The translations under genes and the position numbers were made by a program. Positions 60,643-64,000 of a stretch of DNA of 64,000 bases are shown here, in pieces. The DNA is from CAZCDS01 sp964497585. GTDB taxonomy: Bacteria; Desulfobacterota; Desulfomonilia; Desulfomonilales; Desulfomonilaceae. Location: positions 189,623 through 253,622 of the forward strand of contig CAZCDS010000003.1 in assembly GCA_964497585.1 (NCBI GenBank). Reading direction: 5' to 3'. Below the pieces are notes generated by a model, which searched no databases, was not told the origin of the DNA, and worked only from the letters and a program-made list of their open reading frames with translations. Every line of letters begins with the position of its first letter. Within the stretch, counting starts at the first letter, position 1.

Positions 60643-60794
60643 GCATTTATACCGAGTGTCAAGAATTCTGTCTTATTGGTGGTAACGTATGTTCCAAGAA
60701 TTGCCCTACTTGATCCTGCAAACTAGCGAAGCAAAGCGGAGCAGTTTTCCGAAAATATGGAGTTTTTTGCGGGAGCTGCTAATAATATACAAGG

Positions 60795-60872
60795 TGCGGA
60801 GGGCGGTTTCTTGCCGAAAAAAGAGCCCTCCGCAATCCTTCCACAAGAAATCTGCCATTTCTTTTGGCAACT
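60795..60872. repeat. Dispersed intergenic repeat (full form) beside the MerB-like gene
   Basis: TGCGGAGGGC (60795-60804) and GCCCTCCGCA (60825-60834) form a perfect 10-bp stem around a TTTCTTGCCGAAAAAAG-containing loop. The 41 bases 60832-60872 match 28953-28993 at 37 positions. The element lies at the 3' end of the minus-strand MerB-like gene. Confidence 0.65.
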
Positions 60873-60894
60873 GCTAAACTCGTTGCGAGTTCGC

Positions 60895-61605
60895 CTAGGA
60901 CGTCTTTGGGCGCAGCCAGAAGGGTCCGGTTTTCCCAATTTCTTTCACGGTCCTGAGCATCTCCCGTGCGTATTCTCTGCTGCGGCTGACCCAATTCGGT
61001 TGCCGCCGCTGGGTGAAGTACGGGCCCGAGAAGAGTTTCACCAGATCCGCGAAAGGGATAATCCCCTCCTCCGTGTCCGGCGCGAACTGAGCCCAGTTAC
61101 GAACGTGCTCTTCCGACCGGAAGAGATTCATGGTGCTTCAAGCGTATGGGATGTCTTCGAACCATTTCCAATAGGGCACTGATACATACCCCGTGATGCC
61201 GGCCGGTTCCGCGTTCAGAACCACTCCGTCGCGCATTTCCACAACGATCGGGAGCCCGCAATCCAAACAGGGGCAATCGACGCGGACCGTCTTACCGGGA
61301 AAGAGCCAGCTAACTGCCAGCGACTCGAAACCTCACTGCCCGAACCATTTCTGCTCGCCGTCGACGCTGATCCTGTACTGCGTGGGCAGGTTGTTAAACG
61401 GCGCGAAGGACACGATCAGGCTTGTGTTGGGGAAAAGCCACCCCGGAATGCCCGCGGAGAAGAGGTCGTGCACAGCTTTGCGCCCCTCTTCCGCGGAGAG
61501 GTTCAACTCCTCGGCGATCTCCGTGTAGTGCGGCGCCTGACCGGTTTCCACCATGGTGTCCATGATGATTTTGAAGGTTTTGTCCAACATGGCAGGATCA
61601 CTCAT
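60895..61605 (-). CDS. MerB-like organometallic lyase, probable double selenoprotein
   Basis: A 236-residue MerB (organomercurial lyase) homologue read through two in-frame UGA codons. An N-terminal winged-helix segment (YTEIAEELNLSAEEGRK) leads to the core. UGA 1 (61335-61333, residue 91) sits in QKWFGQ-U-GFESLA, where MerB has its first catalytic cysteine (Cys96 in W-C-A-L-D); the partner Asp99 is Glu here. UGA 2 (61140-61138, residue 156) sits in DIPYA-U-STMNLF, where MerB has Cys159 (C-C-H-V-H-F-F). Spacing is 65 against 63. MDCPC-like zinc or thiol residues (VDCPCLDCG) lie between. MSDPAM at 61605 has GGGAGGG upstream. SECIS-like hairpins follow both UGAs. Family identity is firm; selenocysteine is strongly inferred. 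Confidence 0.8.
61108..61125 (-). promoter_or_regulatory. SECIS-like hairpin after the second UGA
   Basis: On the coding strand, CTCTTCC-GGTC-GGAAGAG forms a perfect 7-bp stem with a GGUC loop. The loop starts 19 bases after the UGA at 61140-61138. A short stem with a GG(U)-containing apical loop 16-37 bases after UGA is what bacterial SelB recognises; the E. coli fdhF loop begins with the same GGUC. Confidence 0.8.
61303..61326 (-). promoter_or_regulatory. SECIS-like hairpin after the first UGA
   Basis: Coding-strand bases starting six after the UGA at 61335-61333 fold as GAGUCG/UGGCUC (with two G-U pairs), a bulged C, and CU/AG closing a GGCAGUU loop. The loop starts 14 bases after the UGA, slightly closer than the usual range. 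It is weaker than the second hairpin but has the expected bulge and GG loop. Confidence 0.55.
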
Positions 61606-61722
61606 GATTATTCCCTCCCTCATTGCTGTTCTCGTGGATGAGGCTCCCGTGAAAAATGATATTGCAGAAAAGGTTCTGCCGGCAAGACGGGCCTCGATTA
61701 CTCCTTCGCAAGCGATCGGGTA

Positions 61723-63390
61723 TCACGGCTGCAGTCCGTATTTGCGCAAAGATGGCGGCACGTACCACTTTTCAAAGTTATAGTCGATCCCCATGGGCGC
61801 GGGTTCTATTGCATAAAAACGGCGATGGATCGTGTTGAGGCTCTCGATGACCCACAGGAATGTGACTGGTTGCTCTTCTGCGAGGATTTCCTGGAATTCG
61901 TCATAGTACTTCTTTCGCTTCTGTCTGTCGTAGGTTGAAACCCCTAGTTCCAGGAGCCGATCCACTCTTTTGTTTTTGAACCCCACATGGTTGAATTGTC
62001 TCGGCCCCGTCTTCTCCGAATTCCACTGGTCGGTAGCGTCGGGATCTTTCTCATTGATCCAGCCGACCATGAACGCTTCAAAATTCCGCTTGTCGAGGAA
62101 ATCCTTGAGAAACGCGGCCCATTCGATGATACGGATCTTCGCCCGGATGCCGACTTTCCTGAGATTCTGTTGAATGAGCACTGCGGCGTTCTTTCGCGCC
62201 TCATTGCCCTGATTGGTGATGATGGTGAACGCGAAGCGCTTGCCGTCCTTGTCGAGGATGCCGTCGTGGTCGGTATCCTTCCAGCCGGCTTCTGCAAGCA
62301 TCTTCACGGCCTTCTTTGGATCGTAGGGCCATTTCTTTACATTGGGATTGTACCAGAAGGAGTCGGGCTTGTACGGGGCATACGCGACCTGCGCGAGACC
62401 GAAGAACACTCCTTTGACGATGCCCTCCCTATCGATAGCCGTCGTGATGGCCTGTCTCACCTTCTTGTCCTTGAATCTCGGGTCCTGAAGGTTGTACCCG
62501 AGGTACACATAGCCGAAGTCAGTGAATCGGTACCTATTGAAGTTCTCCCGAAACCACTTTGTCTTTGTCTGGCGTTCGTACTGAACAGGGGTGAGATTCA
62601 TTCGGTCGATTTTTCCGGCCTTGAGTTCCAGGAACATCGTTGCCTGGTCCGGCACGATCCTGAACACGACTCGAGAGATATAGGGCCGTCCCGCGAAGTA
62701 ATCGGGGTTTGCTTCGAGCACGATCTTTTCGCCGGTCTTCCACTCCTTGAATCGGTACGGTCCAGTTCCGATCGGTTTTCTTCTCAGGGGGCTCTCCGCG
62801 ACCGGGGTCCCTTCCATGAGGTGACGGGGCAGCACCTTGCCGTAGACCCAACTGTTCAAAGCCGGGGCATAGGGTCGATCGTAGATCAATTCCACCGTGT
62901 GACTGTCCAACACCCTCAGTTCCTTGATCTTCATGAAAGCCGAAGCAAAGGGCGTCGGCGTCTTGGGATCGACGTACGCCCGGTAGGTGTACTCCATGTC
63001 CCTGGCCGTAAAGGGGGTTCCATCGTGCCACCTGACATCCTTTCGAAGATGGAATCGGATTCCCAGTTGGTTATCGACTATCTCCCATTTCTCGGCCAGG
63101 TCCCCCACAAGGTTGATATCCTTGTCATACTTGAGCAGACCGCTGAAAATCAGATCAGTGACCTGCGTGCTCGGCACGTCCGTCGCGAGAATGGGGAGTA
63201 GCACTGACGCGTCGCCGGGTTCCCCTCTTATCAACATTCCTCCGTACGCGGGGGTGAGCTTTGGCGCATGTGAAAGGACGCGGCCGCGGTCTGCTGAGGA
63301 GTTGGTACCCGAATCCTGGGGGTTCGACCCGCAGCCCCACAGCGCGCACACAAGAACAAGGACTGGAATGGAACAAAACGATTTCACCAC
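61723..63390 (-). CDS. Solute-binding lipoprotein, peptide/nickel family 5
   Basis: A 555-residue extracytoplasmic binding protein of the oligopeptide/nickel (SBP_bac_5) family. The lipoprotein signal ends at VLVCALWGCGSNP (lipobox LWGC). Family segments follow: GGMLIRGEPGDASVLLPILA, DLAEKWEIVDNQLGIRFHL, DVRWHDGTPFTARDMEYTY, GTGPYRFKEWKTGEKIVLEA, RQAITTAIDREGIVKGVFFG and the late DPDATDQWNSE. GTG 63390 is preceded by AGGAA and begins right before the signal; a frame start at 63450 is less likely. It lies 117 bases upstream of the MerB-like gene, same strand. No permease genes are in the window. Confidence 0.88.
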   Translation of the reverse strand: MVKSFCSIPVLVLVCALWGCGSNPQDSGTNSSADRGRVLSHAPKLTPAYGGMLIRGEPGDASVLLPILATDVPSTQVTDLIFSGLLKYDKDINLVGDLAEKWEIVDNQLGIRFHLRKDVRWHDGTPFTARDMEYTYRAYVDPKTPTPFASAFMKIKELRVLDSHTVELIYDRPYAPALNSWVYGKVLPRHLMEGTPVAESPLRRKPIGTGPYRFKEWKTGEKIVLEANPDYFAGRPYISRVVFRIVPDQATMFLELKAGKIDRMNLTPVQYERQTKTKWFRENFNRYRFTDFGYVYLGYNLQDPRFKDKKVRQAITTAIDREGIVKGVFFGLAQVAYAPYKPDSFWYNPNVKKWPYDPKKAVKMLAEAGWKDTDHDGILDKDGKRFAFTIITNQGNEARKNAAVLIQQNLRKVGIRAKIRIIEWAAFLKDFLDKRNFEAFMVGWINEKDPDATDQWNSEKTGPRQFNHVGFKNKRVDRLLELGVSTYDRQKRKKYYDEFQEILAEEQPVTFLWVIESLNTIHRRFYAIEPAPMGIDYNFEKWYVPPSLRKYGLQP

Positions 63391-63439
63391 AGTCTGTTTC
63401 CTGTCTTTGGGATCGGAAGGGGTGGAGATATGCTCGAGC

Positions 63440-63892
63440 TCATCGGACAAAATACCACAAAGCGACGGCCGCGAATACCGTCACCCCCAAGGGAGCCGTG
63501 AGAGAAAGAAGGAGGGCCCGGCCAAAGATCCGGTAGAGATCGGCCTTTAACCTATCGTGGATGACCGGCCGTAGTAAGAGCGCATTGGGAGGAACAGCAA
63601 GAACGAGATAAAGTGCCGTAGCAGCGACCAGGAGCAATGCGAGAAACGAATCCTTTCCGATCCCCTTTGGATAGGCATAGGCCCCGACTGATAGGAACGC
63701 AGCGAAGATCGAGACGGTCATGATGAGAGTCTCCGCGGCAATAACCAGGAGAGTACTTTTCACGGGCGGAGCATCCTTGAGAGGCATCGCGAACCTCAGG
63801 AGCACGAACTTGAGAACTCCACCGACGAGTGTTCCCAGTACCGTCAGGCTGACGGCAAAAAGGGCAAGGAATAAGGGAAGCAGTTCGATCAT
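63440..63892 (-). CDS. Small polytopic membrane protein
   Basis: A 150-residue protein with four hydrophobic helices (LLPLFLALFAVSLTVLGTLVGG, LVIAAETLIMTVSIFAAFL, LALLLVAATALYLVLAVPPN, ALLLSLTAPLGVTVFAAVAL). MIELLPLF at 63892 starts the first helix; the frame is open 16 codons further. It lies directly upstream of the binding-protein gene on the same strand and may be in its operon, but it does not look like an ABC permease (no EAA loop). Function unknown. Confidence 0.7.
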   Translation of the reverse strand: MIELLPLFLALFAVSLTVLGTLVGGVLKFVLLRFAMPLKDAPPVKSTLLVIAAETLIMTVSIFAAFLSVGAYAYPKGIGKDSFLALLLVAATALYLVLAVPPNALLLRPVIHDRLKADLYRIFGRALLLSLTAPLGVTVFAAVALWYFVR

Positions 63893-64000
63893 GGCCGGGG
63901 AAGAGTCCGAAATCAGGGCCGTGGGGCGCACCCGCCGCATCGAGGTTTATAGCAACATTCATGCCTGAAAAGGCACAACGAAGAATAAAAATCGTGGTGG

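Noticed and set aside
61193..61528. Plus-strand frame opposite the MerB-like gene
   Set aside because: It is the antisense of the MerB-like coding region.

Overview
The window reads as a chromosomal segment from a strictly anaerobic, Gram-negative, moderately GC-rich bacterium, most likely a deltaproteobacterial lineage (Desulfobacterota/Thermodesulfobacteriota, Desulfomonile- or Syntrophobacter-like). The evidence is a complete carbonyl-branch Wood-Ljungdahl operon (CODH/ACS, corrinoid protein and methyltransferase), an LptG lipopolysaccharide exporter, an archaeal-type-size phosphatidylserine decarboxylase paired with PssA, and apparent use of selenocysteine. The lineage is inferred from gene content only.

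Layout. 0-3 kb: glycolytic operon gap(partial)-pgk-tpiA-secG, ending at a perfect parS-type palindrome (about 3.0 kb). 3.2-6.2 kb: a MaoC-like gene on the minus strand, a DUF465-like gene, psd and pssA. 6.2-15.2 kb: the CODH/ACS operon behind a good sigma70-type promoter: a small unknown protein, an unusual fusion of the small corrinoid-protein subunit (AcsD/CdhD) to the CODH catalytic subunit (AcsA/CooS), then acsB, acsC and acsE, closed by a strong terminator. 15.2-20.9 kb: a membrane protein, a small secreted protein, and a minus-strand envelope operon (glycosyltransferase, epimerase, lptG). 21.1-27.1 kb: the proteostasis cluster tig-clpP-clpX-lon. 27.3-35.9 kb: small and envelope proteins separated by long gaps carrying a family of hairpin repeats. 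36.2-41.1 kb: an accessory island with a large single-chain restriction-modification protein, an HNH protein and a relatively AT-rich unknown gene. 41.7-46.7 kb: an AAA+ ATPase, a Y-RNA-like non-coding RNA, a TROVE/Ro60-like vWA protein and an ARPP-1-like protein. 46.7-60.6 kb: mixed genes including an anti-sigma-type ATPase fused to a GNAT domain, a DJ-1/PfpI protein, a PLP enzyme, a second lon, rnhA, yjbQ, ftsY, an amidase, a glycosyltransferase and a frameshifted SRAP gene. 60.9-63.9 kb: a minus-strand cluster with a solute-binding lipoprotein and a MerB-like protein whose two in-frame UGA codons fall at the two catalytic cysteine positions.

Five items deserve most attention. (1) At 43.5-43.64 kb a tRNA-like fold (D, anticodon and T arms intact) is enclosed by a perfect 14-bp terminal stem, the architecture of bacterial Y RNAs, just upstream of a vWA protein resembling Ro60. 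(2) The MerB-like gene is a probable double selenoprotein; the second UGA is followed by a 7-bp hairpin with a GGUC loop, as expected of a bacterial SECIS. (3) The AcsD-AcsA fusion has a long Lys/Pro/Ala linker and an internal ribosome-binding site and ATG. (4) The SRAP gene switches to the -1 frame exactly at an A AAA AAG slippery heptamer. (5) The parS palindrome suggests proximity to the replication origin.
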